The notes below the pieces were generated by a model. The model worked only from the letters and a program-made list of their open reading frames with translations. It ran no database searches and had not been told where the DNA came from. A stretch of 64,000 bases of DNA from Streptomyces sp. S4.7 (GTDB taxonomy: Bacteria; Actinomycetota; Actinomycetes; Streptomycetales; Streptomycetaceae), in NCBI RefSeq assembly GCF_010384365.1, contig NZ_CP048397.1:4712001-4776000 (forward strand). The letters are read 5' to 3'. This document shows positions 45,823-54,180 of the stretch, in pieces (position 1 is the first letter of the stretch; every line of letters starts with the position of its first letter). The position numbers and the translations under genes are program-made.

Positions 45823-47169
45823 TCAGCCGCCGGACGGGCCACCCGCCGTGTCCTCGGCCTCCGGGCGGGCCCGCGGCAGCGTGACCGTCACCGTCAGGCC
45901 CGTCCCCGAAGCCGTCCGTACCGACACCGCGCCGCCGTGCGAACGCACCACCGCGTGCACGATCGCCATCCCGAGCCCGCTGCCCGCGACGCCGCCCCCG
46001 GCCCGGAAGAAGCGGTCGAATATCCGGTCCGCGTCCTCGCCGCTCATCCCCGGTCCCTCGTCGTGGACGCGCAGCCGCACCTCGCCCGCCTCCGAGCACC
46101 CCAGCTCCACCCGGACCGGTACGCCGGCGGGCGTGTGGACACGCACGTTCGTCAGCAGGTTGCCGATGACCTGCCGGAGACCGGACTCGTCCGCCCGGAC
46201 GAGCACCGCGCCCGCCGCCGCCACGTCGAGCGGCCGGTCCGGCTGCTGCGCGCGCAGATCGTCGGTCGCGTCGCGGACCAGCCGGCTCAGATCCACGGGG
46301 CGCAGCCGCAGCACCGGCCGCTGGTCGAGCCGGGCCAGGGTGAGCAGCTCGTCGACGAGCCGGGCCATCCGGTCCGCCTCGTCGGTCATCCGGGCCAGCG
46401 CGCGGGCGTGCTCCGCCTCTCCGCTGAGCATTCCCTTCGCGGACAGCTGCAGATAGCCGCGGATCGCGGACAGCGGCGTACGCAGCTCGTGCGACGCGTC
46501 GGCGACGAACCGCCGCGGTTGCGCCGCGCTGCGCTCGCGCGTCACGTACGCGGACTCGACCTGCTGGAGCATGGCGTTGAGGGCGAGCCGCAACTGCTCC
46601 GTCTCGGTGACCGGGTCGTGGCGGCCGGGGACCCGGCGGGTCAGATCGCCCTCGGCGATGGCCGTCGCCGTCTTCACCATGTCGCCGAGCGGGCGCAGCG
46701 TACGGTTCGCGTTCACCAGGGTGATCAGCGCGAGCAGGACGAGCAGCAGCCCGCCGACGGCGGCGTCGAACTTGAACGCGAGCAGCAGGCTCTCGTGCAC
46801 GGCCTTGGTGGACGTCGAGATCAGCACCGTGGAGCCGTCGCCGAGCCGGGCTCCCACCACCCGGTACGGGTCGCCGCCCATCTTCACCTCGCGCACGCCC
46901 CGTTCCCTGCTCAGGGCTGCCGGGTCGGTGACCGTACGGGCGAGCTCACGCTGCCGCTCGCTCGGGACGACACCGGCGAAGTTCAGCGCCCTGCCCCTCT
47001 GGTCGACCGCCACGAAGACGGAGTCGGGCGCCGGCAGCGAGCCCGCGCCCGGTCGGTGGGGCGAGATCTTCTCCACTATCGCGGCGAGCGAGCTGAGCGA
47101 CTCGATTCCGGGACCGCACCCGCGCCGGCCCGCCGGCCCGATTCTGGGGTCCTGACCTGACCCGGACAT
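45823..47169 (-). CDS. Sensor histidine kinase lacking its N-terminal membrane segment
   Basis: 448 residues from the best ATG (47169); no ribosome site, and upstream frame sequence is non-protein-like. Present: the end of an extracytoplasmic sensor domain (about 30-130), one transmembrane helix (about 145-167), HAMP (about 168-220), HisKA with the phospho-accepting His in ADASHELRTPLSAIRGYL, the N box IGNLLTNVRVHTP, and ATPase boxes DEGPGM and GSGLGMAIVHAV. Missing: the first transmembrane helix and start of the sensor, and any response-regulator gene nearby. I infer a deletion; signalling is probably lost or rewired. Confidence 0.82.
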   Translation of the reverse strand: MSGSGQDPRIGPAGRRGCGPGIESLSSLAAIVEKISPHRPGAGSLPAPDSVFVAVDQRGRALNFAGVVPSERQRELARTVTDPAALSRERGVREVKMGGDPYRVVGARLGDGSTVLISTSTKAVHESLLLAFKFDAAVGGLLLVLLALITLVNANRTLRPLGDMVKTATAIAEGDLTRRVPGRHDPVTETEQLRLALNAMLQQVESAYVTRERSAAQPRRFVADASHELRTPLSAIRGYLQLSAKGMLSGEAEHARALARMTDEADRMARLVDELLTLARLDQRPVLRLRPVDLSRLVRDATDDLRAQQPDRPLDVAAAGAVLVRADESGLRQVIGNLLTNVRVHTPAGVPVRVELGCSEAGEVRLRVHDEGPGMSGEDADRIFDRFFRAGGGVAGSGLGMAIVHAVVRSHGGAVSVRTASGTGLTVTVTLPRARPEAEDTAGGPSGG

Positions 47170-47204
47170 GGAGCCGGGCACGTCACGAGCGGAAGGAACA
47201 GACT

Positions 47205-47648
47205 GTGGGGGCATGGGCACGGTGGTGCCACCGGCACAAGCCGGTGGTCCTGGTGCTGGGTCTGCCGGGCCGGCTCGGCAGGCGGCTCCACCACCCGGCC
47301 GTCGAGGCGCCCGAGGCCGCCCGGCCGACGCGGGCTGAGCCTCCCGAGGAGGAGAGCGTCTCCGGCGCCACCGGCGTGTACGGCCTCGTCCGTACGCAGG
47401 AGGGCGCGCCCGTCGCCGACGCCGTACTGACCCTGGTCTCGCCCGGCGGCGAAAAGCTCGACCGGGTGGCGACGCTCGCCGACGGCTCGTACATCCTGAG
47501 CGCCCCCGCCGGCGGCTCGTATCTGCTGGGCGCGGTGTCACGGGAGTACGAGCCGTGGACCCGGCACATCATGGTCGGCGGCGAACCGCTCGTCCACGAT
47601 CTGACGCTCAGCCCCTCGGAGGCCGCCTCTCCATCGCGTCCGGCATGA
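47205..47648 (+). CDS. Collapsed transporter: N-terminal stub fused to a carboxypeptidase-regulatory-like domain
   Basis: 147 residues with a good start (GGAAGGA before the GTG at 47205). Residues 1-20 (ARWCHRHKPVVLVLGL) look like the beginning of an actinobacterial MMPL-type transporter. Residues 21-45 (PGRLGRRLHHPAVEAPEAAR) look like a transporter tail. Residues 52-140 are a beta-sandwich carboxypeptidase-regulatory-like domain (GVYGLVRTQEGAPVADAVLTL, GSYILSAPAGGSYLL). Everything between, normally hundreds of residues of membrane core, is missing in frame. I infer an internal deletion; an MFS origin is possible instead. It overlaps the TetR gene end by 41 bases. Confidence 0.65.
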   Translation: MGAWARWCHRHKPVVLVLGLPGRLGRRLHHPAVEAPEAARPTRAEPPEEESVSGATGVYGLVRTQEGAPVADAVLTLVSPGGEKLDRVATLADGSYILSAPAGGSYLLGAVSREYEPWTRHIMVGGEPLVHDLTLSPSEAASPSRPA

Positions 47649-48384
47649 ACTCCACCAGCAGGTCGTGGAGTTGACGCACGACAGGACGCAGCAGCCGGTA
47701 TCGGGACAGTGCGATCACACGGGCGACGACCGGTGTGGCACGCTCCACGAGCCGACGGCTGCGCGCCGCGTCCGGCGTCCGGTCGTACACCCAGTACAGA
47801 ACGAGACCCATCTGCATCAGCCACAGCAAGTGCGGCAGCCGTTCGCCCAGTCCGGGGTCGATCCGGGCGGACGACCCGGCCAGTACACGCTCGTGGATGG
47901 AGACGGCGGCCTCGCGCGCCGGGGCCGAGTCCGGCGAGAACGGACTGAGCGGGCTGTCCGGGTCGGCGGCGTTCTTGAAGAACTGCGCGGCGAAGCGGTG
48001 GTACGGCTCCGCGATGTCCAGCCAGGCCAGCAGGACGCCCCGGAGACGGGCCGTCAGATCCTTCTCACCCTCCAGCACGGGCCGGACGGCCACCTCGTGC
48101 TCGGCGGCGATCCGGTCGTAGAAGCCCTGGACGAGGTGTTCCTTGGAGGAGAAGTAGTAGTACGCGTTCCCGACGGAGACCCCGGCCTCCTTGGCGATGA
48201 CCCGCATGGTCGTCCGGTCGTAGCCGTTCTCCTGAAAGAGGCGCAGCGCGGTTTCGAGGATGAGGATGCGGGTCTGCTCGCTCCTGGAGGGCTTGATGTC
48301 GGTCCTGTCCGTCGTCGCTCCGGGGCCCGCCGCTTCGCTCGCACGGTCCGGGCCCGAACGGTGGAGGCACGCCGCCCCACCCAC
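47608..48384 (-). CDS. TetR-family regulator
   Basis: 258 residues from a GTG at 48384. A 35-residue Gly/Ala/Arg extension of doubtful reality precedes the TetR HTH (about 40-85; ILETALRLFQENGYDRTTMRVIAKEAGVSVGNAYYYFSSKEHL). The rest is a ligand-binding helical domain with WLMQMGLVLYWVYDRTPD. It is convergent with the collapsed transporter, which it may once have repressed; if so its target is gone. No operator identified. Confidence 0.88.
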   Translation of the reverse strand: MGGAACLHRSGPDRASEAAGPGATTDRTDIKPSRSEQTRILILETALRLFQENGYDRTTMRVIAKEAGVSVGNAYYYFSSKEHLVQGFYDRIAAEHEVAVRPVLEGEKDLTARLRGVLLAWLDIAEPYHRFAAQFFKNAADPDSPLSPFSPDSAPAREAAVSIHERVLAGSSARIDPGLGERLPHLLWLMQMGLVLYWVYDRTPDAARSRRLVERATPVVARVIALSRYRLLRPVVRQLHDLLVEFMPDAMERRPPRG

Positions 48385-48429
48385 GGAAATATGATGCCGC
48401 CCGCCGCCTCATCGGGAAGAGTCGGGCCC

Positions 48430-49182
48430 ATGATGAGTGCGGAGGATGTGCTGGCCGTCCTGGACCTGCTCGACCGGGCGGGCATCGAGGTGTGGCTCGA
48501 CGGCGGCTGGGGCGTGGACGCCCTGCTGTGCGAGCAGACCCGTCCCCACGAGGACCTGGACATCGTCGTACGGGCCGAGAGCCTGGCCCACTACGGGCGC
48601 ACGATGAGCGACCACGGCTTCCGCCTGTTCCGCGACGACGGGCCGTACAACCACGTACTGGTGGACGACGGCGGCCGGCTGGTCGACGTCCACGCCGTGG
48701 ACCTGGGCACCACGCGCACGGACGAGCGGGGCGTCGAGGTGTACGGCCCCGGGGGGCTGCCCTACCCGGTGGGCTCGCTGGCCGGTGGCGGACGGGTCCG
48801 GGGCCGCCGGGTCGGCTGCGGCACCCCAAAGTTCCAGGTCGCCTCGCACACCGGATACGCGCTCGACGAGGACGACGAACGGGACGTGCTGGCCGTGCAC
48901 CACCGCTTCGGCGTACCGCTGGCCGGCCGGGTGCGCGCGTGGCACGAGGAGGAGGGATGGGGCGTGCTGGACGCCGCCAACTTCCGCCAGGACGTGTGGG
49001 CGCACTTCTCGGCCGTCGCCGGTGAGACATTTGTCGAACCGGTGGTGGGCCAGGCCGTCACCTTCTCCGTCGAGGAGGCCGAGCAGGACGGCTACCGCCG
49101 ACGCGCGGTGACGGTCTGGCCCGAGGGCGCCGGGAGCGAGGCCGGTACGGCCGCGCCCCTGCCGTCACATGCTGCTGAGTGA
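48430..49182 (+). CDS. Nucleotidyltransferase fused to a cold-shock-like domain
   Basis: 250 residues (ATG 48430 or 48433). The N-terminal half (about 5-140) is a lincosamide/aminoglycoside-nucleotidyltransferase-like domain with the metal-binding pair in WLDGGWGVDALLCEQTRPHEDLDI (about 22-45). The C-terminal part (about 165-232) reads as an OB-fold cold-shock domain: GRVRAWHEEEGWGVL (RNP1-like), DVWAHFSAV (RNP2-like), then VGQAVTFSVEEAEQDGYRRRAVTV. It may adenylylate a small molecule or act on RNA. The gene overlaps the next, convergent gene by 18 bases. Confidence 0.8.
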   Translation: MMSAEDVLAVLDLLDRAGIEVWLDGGWGVDALLCEQTRPHEDLDIVVRAESLAHYGRTMSDHGFRLFRDDGPYNHVLVDDGGRLVDVHAVDLGTTRTDERGVEVYGPGGLPYPVGSLAGGGRVRGRRVGCGTPKFQVASHTGYALDEDDERDVLAVHHRFGVPLAGRVRAWHEEEGWGVLDAANFRQDVWAHFSAVAGETFVEPVVGQAVTFSVEEAEQDGYRRRAVTVWPEGAGSEAGTAAPLPSHAAE

Positions 49183-49683
49183 CCTGGCGTACGCGACCTG
49201 CCCCATGACCTGCTGGAAAGAGTCGGGCCCGGTGGCCTGGACCATCGTGGAGTGGTGCTTGCCGCCGCTGGTCACCATCACCTGGATGAAGCCGGTCGTG
49301 TTGCGCTCCTTCATCAGGAGGAAGAGCAGACCGAGCAGACAGAAGAGGAAGAAGATGACCGCCAGGATGATGGCGTGCGTCGGGATCTTCTCCTCCGTAC
49401 GCGACATGTCCGTCGCGTTCCACACCGCGCCTCGCAGCGGCAGCGTGCCGGACGGCGTCACGATCCCGTGGTTCATGACGGTGATGTCGCCGATCGACAC
49501 CAGCGGTGCGCCGCCGCCCGCCTGCGCGGCGGGAACGGGCTGGCCGGCCATCGTCGGGTCGTAACCCTGACCGGGATAGCCGTATCCCGGGGCCGGGTTC
49601 GGATAGCCGTATCCGGGCTGGGTGGGGCCCCATCCGTAGGCCCCGTCCCCCTCCGGATTCGGGTTCGGATTCGGCTGGCTCAT
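49165..49683 (-). CDS. Membrane protein with Asn/Pro/Tyr/Gly-rich N-terminus
   Basis: 172 residues, GGGGGAGAC before the ATG. Residues 1-55 are low complexity (PNPNPEGDGAYGWGP, PGYGYPNPAPGYGYPGQGYD). A small conserved domain (about 62-95, SIGDITVMNHGIVTPSGTLPLRGAVWN) is followed by one strong transmembrane helix (HAIILAVIFFLFCLLGLLFLLM, about 103-124) and a polar tail. Conserved in Streptomyces next to sdh; function unknown. Two other proteins in this window share the tyrosine/glycine-rich tail plus membrane domain plan. Confidence 0.8.
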   Translation of the reverse strand: MSQPNPNPNPEGDGAYGWGPTQPGYGYPNPAPGYGYPGQGYDPTMAGQPVPAAQAGGGAPLVSIGDITVMNHGIVTPSGTLPLRGAVWNATDMSRTEEKIPTHAIILAVIFFLFCLLGLLFLLMKERNTTGFIQVMVTSGGKHHSTMVQATGPDSFQQVMGQVAYARSLSSM

Positions 49684-49733
49684 GTCTCCCCCGCTTCCCC
49701 TGTTTACTGGTCTGACTGAATCCTGGCACAGAA

Positions 49734-49782
49734 AGGGCCCGTCCCGTACGGGCCGTTACGGCTTCGTACGGAAACGGGCCCT
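49734..49782 (-). terminator. Terminator of the sdh operon
   Basis: AGGGCCCGT (49734-49742) pairs with ACGGGCCCT (49774-49782); the loop contains smaller palindromes (CCCGTACGGG, CGTACG), so a branched structure is likely. 26 bases beyond the sdhB stop. Confidence 0.6.
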
Positions 49783-49807
49783 CGCCCGACACGCGGGCGC
49801 GCCGCGC

Positions 49808-50587
49808 TCAGAAGCGCCGGGTGATCAGCGCTCGCTTCACTTCCTGGATCGCCTTGGTGACCTCGATACCGCGCGGGCAGGCGTCCGTGCAGTTGAACGT
49901 CGTGCGGCAACGCCACACGCCGTCCTTGTCGTTGAGGATCTCCAGGCGCTGCTCGCCCGCCTCGTCACGCGAGTCGAAGATGAACCGGTGCGCGTTGACG
50001 ATCGCCGCCGGGCCGAAGTACTGCCCGTCGTTCCAGAACACCGGGCACGAGGACGTGCACGCCGCGCACAGGATGCACTTCGTGGTGTCGTCGAACCGCT
50101 CGCGGTCCTCCGCCGACTGGAGCCGCTCACGCGTCGGCTCGTTGCCGCTGGTGACCAGGAACGGCATCACGTCGCGGTACGCCTGGAAGAACGGATCCAT
50201 GTCCACGATCAGGTCCTTCAGGACCGTGAGGCCCTTTATGGCCTCGACCGTGATCGGCTTGGCGGCGCCCGTCTTCTTGTCGAACGACGTGATGTCCTTG
50301 ATCAGCGTCTTGCACGCGAGCCGGTTCTTGCCGTTGATCCGCATCGCGTCCGAGCCGCAGATCCCGTGCGCGCAGGAGCGCCGGAAGGTCAGCGAGCCGT
50401 CGACGTCCCACTTGATCTTGTGGAGGGCGTCGAGCACCCGCTCCTTGGGATCGATCTCGATCGAGAAGTCCTCCCAGCGGGACTCGTCGGAGATCTCCGG
50501 GTTGAAGCGGCGGATCCGCAGCGTGACCGTGATGTACGGCGATGCCGCGGACTCGTCCTCGACCTTGTCCAGTAGGGGAGTTGCCAT
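49808..50587 (-). CDS. sdhB: Succinate dehydrogenase iron-sulfur subunit
   Basis: 259 residues carrying three clusters: [2Fe-2S] ligands in RRSCAHGICGSDAMRINGKNRLAC (about 69-92), [4Fe-4S] in CILCAACTSSCP (about 162-173) and [3Fe-4S] in CTDACPRGIEV (about 230-240). It passes electrons from SdhA FAD to the quinone site at SdhCD. The start codon shares its A with the sdhA stop (TGATG), so translation is coupled. Last gene of the sdhCDAB operon. Confidence 0.97.
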   Translation of the reverse strand: MATPLLDKVEDESAASPYITVTLRIRRFNPEISDESRWEDFSIEIDPKERVLDALHKIKWDVDGSLTFRRSCAHGICGSDAMRINGKNRLACKTLIKDITSFDKKTGAAKPITVEAIKGLTVLKDLIVDMDPFFQAYRDVMPFLVTSGNEPTRERLQSAEDRERFDDTTKCILCAACTSSCPVFWNDGQYFGPAAIVNAHRFIFDSRDEAGEQRLEILNDKDGVWRCRTTFNCTDACPRGIEVTKAIQEVKRALITRRF

Positions 50588-52341
50588 CAGTACTTACGCT
50601 CCATCGGCTGGTAGCGGGTCTGGACGACCGGCTTGTAGTCGAGACGGATGGACTCCGTGCCGTCGTCGCCGACCTCGCGGTACGCCATGGTGTGGCGCAT
50701 GAAGTTCACGTCGTCCCGGTTGGGGAAGTCCTCGCGGTAGTGACCGCCGCGCGACTCCTTGCGGGCGAGCGCCGACACGGCCATCACCTCGGCCAGGTCG
50801 AGCAGGTTGCCCAGTTCGACGGCCTCCAGCAGATCCGTGTTGAAGCGCCTGCCCTTGTCCTGGATGGACACGTTCAGATAGCGCTCGCGCAGCTCGCCGA
50901 TCTTCTCGACGGCCGTCAGAATCGTCTGCTCGGTGCGGAAGACCATGACGTTCGCGTCCATGGTCTCCTGGAGTTCGCGGCGGATGACCGCCACGCGCTC
51001 GTCGCCCGTGGAGTCGCGCAGCCGCTGGATCTGCGTCTCGACCAGTTCGGCCGCATTCTCCGGGAGTTCGACGTGCTCGCTCTTGGCCGCGTACTCGGCG
51101 GCGGCGATCCCCGAGCGCTTGCCGAAGACGTTGATGTCGAGCAGCGAGTTGGTGCCGAGCCGGTTGGCGCCGTGCACCGACACGCACGCGACCTCGCCGG
51201 CCGCGTACAGACCCGGCACGACCGTCGTGTTGTCGCGAAGGACCTCGCCCTGGACGTTGGTGGGGATGCCGCCCATCGCGTAGTGCGCGGTGGGCTGGAT
51301 CGGGATCGGGTCCGTGTACGGCTCGATGCCCAGGTACGTACGGGCGAACTCGGTGATGTCCGGGAGCTTGGCGTCCAGTTGCTCCGGCGGCAGGTGCGTC
51401 AGGTCGAGATAGACGTGGTCGCCCTCGGGACCGCAGCCGCGGCCCTCGCGGATCTCGGTGTAGATCGACCGCGAGACGACGTCACGCGAGGCGAGGTCCT
51501 TCATGACGGGCGCGTACTTCTCCATGAAGCGCTCGCCGTCCTTGTTACGGAGGATGCCGCCCTCACCGCGGGCGCCCTCCGTGAGGAGGATGCCCATGCG
51601 CCAGATGCCCGTGGGGTGGAACTGGAAGAACTCCATGTCCTCCAGCGGCAGTCCGCGCCGGTAGCAGGCCGCCTGGCCGTCACCGGTGAGCGTGTGCGCG
51701 TTGGACGTGACCTTGAAGAACTTGCCGGTGCCGCCGGACGCGTAGATGACCGACTTCGCCTGGAAGACATGGATCTCGCCGGTGGCCAGCTCGTAGGCGA
51801 CCACACCCGCCGACGTCTTGACGCCGTCGATCTCCACGATCAACTGGTCGAGGACGTAGAACTCGTTGAAGAACTCCACACCCTCCTTGACACAGTTCTG
51901 GTAGAGCGTCTGGAGGATCATGTGGCCGGTGCGGTCCGCCGCGTAGCAGGACCGGCGGACCGGGGCCTCGCCGTGGTTGCGGGAGTGGCCGCCGAAGCGG
52001 CGCTGGTCGATGGTGCCGCCCGGCGTCCTGTTGAACGGCAGACCCATCTTCTCCAGGTCCAGGACCGCGTCGATGGCCTCCTTCGCCAGGATCTCGGCGG
52101 CGTCCTGGTCGACCAGGTAGTCGCCGCCCTTGATCGTGTCGAAGGTGTGCCACTCCCAGTTGTCCTCCTCCACGTTGGCGAGCGCGGCGGCCATTCCGCC
52201 CTGCGCGGCGCCCGTGTGGGACCTGGTGGGATACAGCTTCGTCAGCACGGCGGTGCGGCTGCGCTTGGTCGACTCGATGGCCGCGCGCATACCGGCGCCG
52301 CCGGCGCCGACGATGACGGTGTCGTACTTATGGATCTTCAT
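50587..52341 (-). CDS. sdhA: Succinate dehydrogenase flavoprotein subunit
   Basis: 584 residues from the ATG at 52341. FAD-binding VIVGAGGAGMRAA (about 9-21), the His that covalently holds FAD in TRSHTGAAQGG (about 41-51), substrate-site segment FHPTGI, and active-site GEVACVSVHGANRLGTNSLLD (about 380-400). It oxidises succinate to fumarate on the cytoplasmic face. The TCA link to sucCD and mdh in the same window is direct. 20 bases from the sdhD stop. Confidence 0.97.
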   Translation of the reverse strand: MKIHKYDTVIVGAGGAGMRAAIESTKRSRTAVLTKLYPTRSHTGAAQGGMAAALANVEEDNWEWHTFDTIKGGDYLVDQDAAEILAKEAIDAVLDLEKMGLPFNRTPGGTIDQRRFGGHSRNHGEAPVRRSCYAADRTGHMILQTLYQNCVKEGVEFFNEFYVLDQLIVEIDGVKTSAGVVAYELATGEIHVFQAKSVIYASGGTGKFFKVTSNAHTLTGDGQAACYRRGLPLEDMEFFQFHPTGIWRMGILLTEGARGEGGILRNKDGERFMEKYAPVMKDLASRDVVSRSIYTEIREGRGCGPEGDHVYLDLTHLPPEQLDAKLPDITEFARTYLGIEPYTDPIPIQPTAHYAMGGIPTNVQGEVLRDNTTVVPGLYAAGEVACVSVHGANRLGTNSLLDINVFGKRSGIAAAEYAAKSEHVELPENAAELVETQIQRLRDSTGDERVAVIRRELQETMDANVMVFRTEQTILTAVEKIGELRERYLNVSIQDKGRRFNTDLLEAVELGNLLDLAEVMAVSALARKESRGGHYREDFPNRDDVNFMRHTMAYREVGDDGTESIRLDYKPVVQTRYQPMERKY

Positions 52342-52361
52342 TGCTCTCGTCAGCCCCGGCG

Positions 52362-52853
52362 TTAGCGGATGTTCGGGTCGAAGGTGAAGATCACCAGCGT
52401 GCCCAGAAGGATGGTGAACACCGTGGCGGTGTACAGCAGACCCTTGAGCCACAGGCGCGTGTTGGCACGCTCCGCGTAGTCGTTGATGATCGTGCGCATG
52501 CCGTTGGCGCCGTGCAGCATCGCCAGCCACAGCATCAGCAGATCCCAGGCCTGCCAGAACGGGGACGCCCAGCGGCCGGCCACGAAGGCGAAGCCGATCT
52601 TGGAGACGCCGCCGTCCAGCACGAGCTGGATGAGCAGGTGGCCGATGACCAGGACGACGAGGACGACGCCGGACAGGCGCATGAACAGCCAGGCGGCCAT
52701 CTCGAAGTTGCCGCGGGTCGCCTTGGGGGTCTTCGCGGTGCGCTTGCGCGGCGGCTCGATGAGCGGCGCCGGGTTGTCGACGTCGTAGACGCTCACGCTC
52801 TCTACGGGACTGATCGCGGCGGTGGAACCGGTCGCGGTGGTGTCTGCGGACAT
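52362..52853 (-). CDS. sdhD: Succinate dehydrogenase hydrophobic membrane anchor subunit
   Basis: 163 residues from the ATG at 52853 (GGGGGAA upstream). A 55-residue cytosolic Thr/Pro/Lys segment precedes three transmembrane helices (about 63-85 with GHLLIQLV, 100-122, 133-155). Conserved LHGANGMRTIINDY (about 115-128) is the family signature near the quinone and heme site. Four bases downstream of the sdhC stop. Confidence 0.93.
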   Translation of the reverse strand: MSADTTATGSTAAISPVESVSVYDVDNPAPLIEPPRKRTAKTPKATRGNFEMAAWLFMRLSGVVLVVLVIGHLLIQLVLDGGVSKIGFAFVAGRWASPFWQAWDLLMLWLAMLHGANGMRTIINDYAERANTRLWLKGLLYTATVFTILLGTLVIFTFDPNIR

Positions 52854-52857
52854 CGGG

Positions 52858-53238
52858 TCAGTTCCCCCAGAGTTCGCGGGCGGCGTGGCCGAGCACGGGG
52901 TAGACGGCGCCCAGCATGAGGACGAGCCAGACACCCACGACGCTCCAGAGCATCTGCTTCTGGTAGCGCGGGCCCTTGGACCAGAAGTCCACGGCGATGA
53001 CGCGCAGGCCGTTGAGAGCGTGGAAGAGGACGGCGGCCACGAGGCCGTACTCCATCAGGCCGACGAGAGGCGTCTTGTAGGTCGATACGACATCGTCGTA
53101 TGCCTCGGGGGAGACGCGGACGAGTGCGGTGTCCACCACATGGACGAACAGGAAGAAGAAGATGGTGACGCCGGTGACTCGATGAGCCACCCATGACCAC
53201 ATTCCTTCCCGGCCGCGGTACAGCGTTCCAGCCGGCAC
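52858..53238 (-). CDS. sdhC: Succinate dehydrogenase cytochrome b subunit
   Basis: 126 residues, the usual Streptomyces size, from the GTG at 53238 with GGAGGG eight bases upstream. The upstream in-frame stretch to 53466 is non-conserved leader. It opens MPAGTLYRGREGMWSWVAHRVTG. Three transmembrane helices, with FLFVHVVDTAL supplying the likely heme-ligand His and LFHALNGLRVIAVDF in the second. First gene of the operon. I found no confident promoter in the 170 bases upstream. Confidence 0.94.
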   Translation of the reverse strand: MPAGTLYRGREGMWSWVAHRVTGVTIFFFLFVHVVDTALVRVSPEAYDDVVSTYKTPLVGLMEYGLVAAVLFHALNGLRVIAVDFWSKGPRYQKQMLWSVVGVWLVLMLGAVYPVLGHAARELWGN

Positions 53239-53407
53239 GGAAAAGCCCTCCGGGAGCGGTGATAGGGGCCGGCCGCCATCTTCTACTCGATGAAGCACAG
53301 TGGTGTCGGTCGCGCCCGGCCGGGTACGGTCCACCGGCCCCGGCCATCGTAGCGACGCTTTGTCGGTTCGATCGCCCGGGGGCCCATCGGTGTGATCAAA
53401 CAGGCAG

Positions 53408-53953
53408 TCAAACAGCCACGGACGGGCTATCCGGACGGCCGGAGTCGCTGGATTCCTGCGAAACACGGGGTGCGGGCGGTCCGTCGGCCACCAGGCGCGC
53501 GACCCGGGAGCGGGCGAGGCGGCGCAGTTCGTCGGCGGCGACGGCGCGCTCCTCGTCGGGGTCGTGGGTGAGCCTCTCGCGGATCCTGGTCAGTACCTGG
53601 TTCAGCCGCTCCTCGGGCCGGAAGTGGTCGAGGCTGATGACGAAGGCGTGTCCGAAACTGCTCTCGTACACGGCGTGCGCGGCCCGCAGCGCGGTCCTGG
53701 CGGTGAGCGGCGCCGCGTGGTGCGGGTCGGCCGACGACTCGTCGGCGAGCGCTTCGGCGAGATCCGTCCGGGACAGGTCGTAACTCGCCTCGTCGGCGGC
53801 GGCGAGGAGCGCGTCGACGGTCGGATACGGGCGGTGGTCGGTGAGCCGGCGGGCCCAGCGGCGGTTTCCGCAGCAGGCCAGCAGGGCGTGCTCGACGGTG
53901 TCGGCCGGGGCGGTGTTGAAGCGCGCCAGGCCGGCGTGGGAATCGCTGGACAG
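53408..53953 (-). CDS. OHCU decarboxylase (2-oxo-4-hydroxy-4-carboxy-5-ureidoimidazoline decarboxylase)
   Basis: Third step of urate breakdown to S-allantoin. Conserved sequence begins GLARFNTAPADTVEHALLACCGNRRWARRL. FGHAFVISLDHFRPEERLNQVLTRIRERL matches the C-terminal family core. The only well-placed ribosome site (AGGAG, six-base spacer) precedes a CTG at 53953, giving 181 residues, the family size. A GTG at 54110 or ATG at 54163 would add 50-70 non-conserved Pro/Ser residues and leave almost no promoter room before the divergent GH20 gene. No uricase gene is adjacent. Confidence 0.82.
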   Translation of the reverse strand: MSSDSHAGLARFNTAPADTVEHALLACCGNRRWARRLTDHRPYPTVDALLAAADEASYDLSRTDLAEALADESSADPHHAAPLTARTALRAAHAVYESSFGHAFVISLDHFRPEERLNQVLTRIRERLTHDPDEERAVAADELRRLARSRVARLVADGPPAPRVSQESSDSGRPDSPSVAV

Positions 53954-54180
53954 CGTGGACTCCTGGCGGGAGTGGCCGGCAGCGACCGGCCGCGGTGGCT
54001 GAAGTGAAGGGGGATAAGGGCGGGACGGATGTTTCGCAACGCTATCGACGGCGGGTGACGGGTGCCCGACAGATGCGCGAATTTCACCCGGACGGGACAC
54101 CCCCGGCTCGCGCGATGGACAGTGACATGGGACGTTCGCCCTACTTCCTTCCTCTATCTCCATGCAAGGGATGATCACGG

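Noticed and set aside
47170..47541. N-terminal extension of the histidine kinase
   Set aside because: Arg/Pro-rich shadow of the opposite-strand gene, no hydrophobic helix that could be the missing first membrane segment.
54111..54163. ATG at 54163 as start of the OHCU decarboxylase
   Set aside because: No ribosome site, adds 70 non-conserved residues, and lies 17 bases from the divergent GH20 start.
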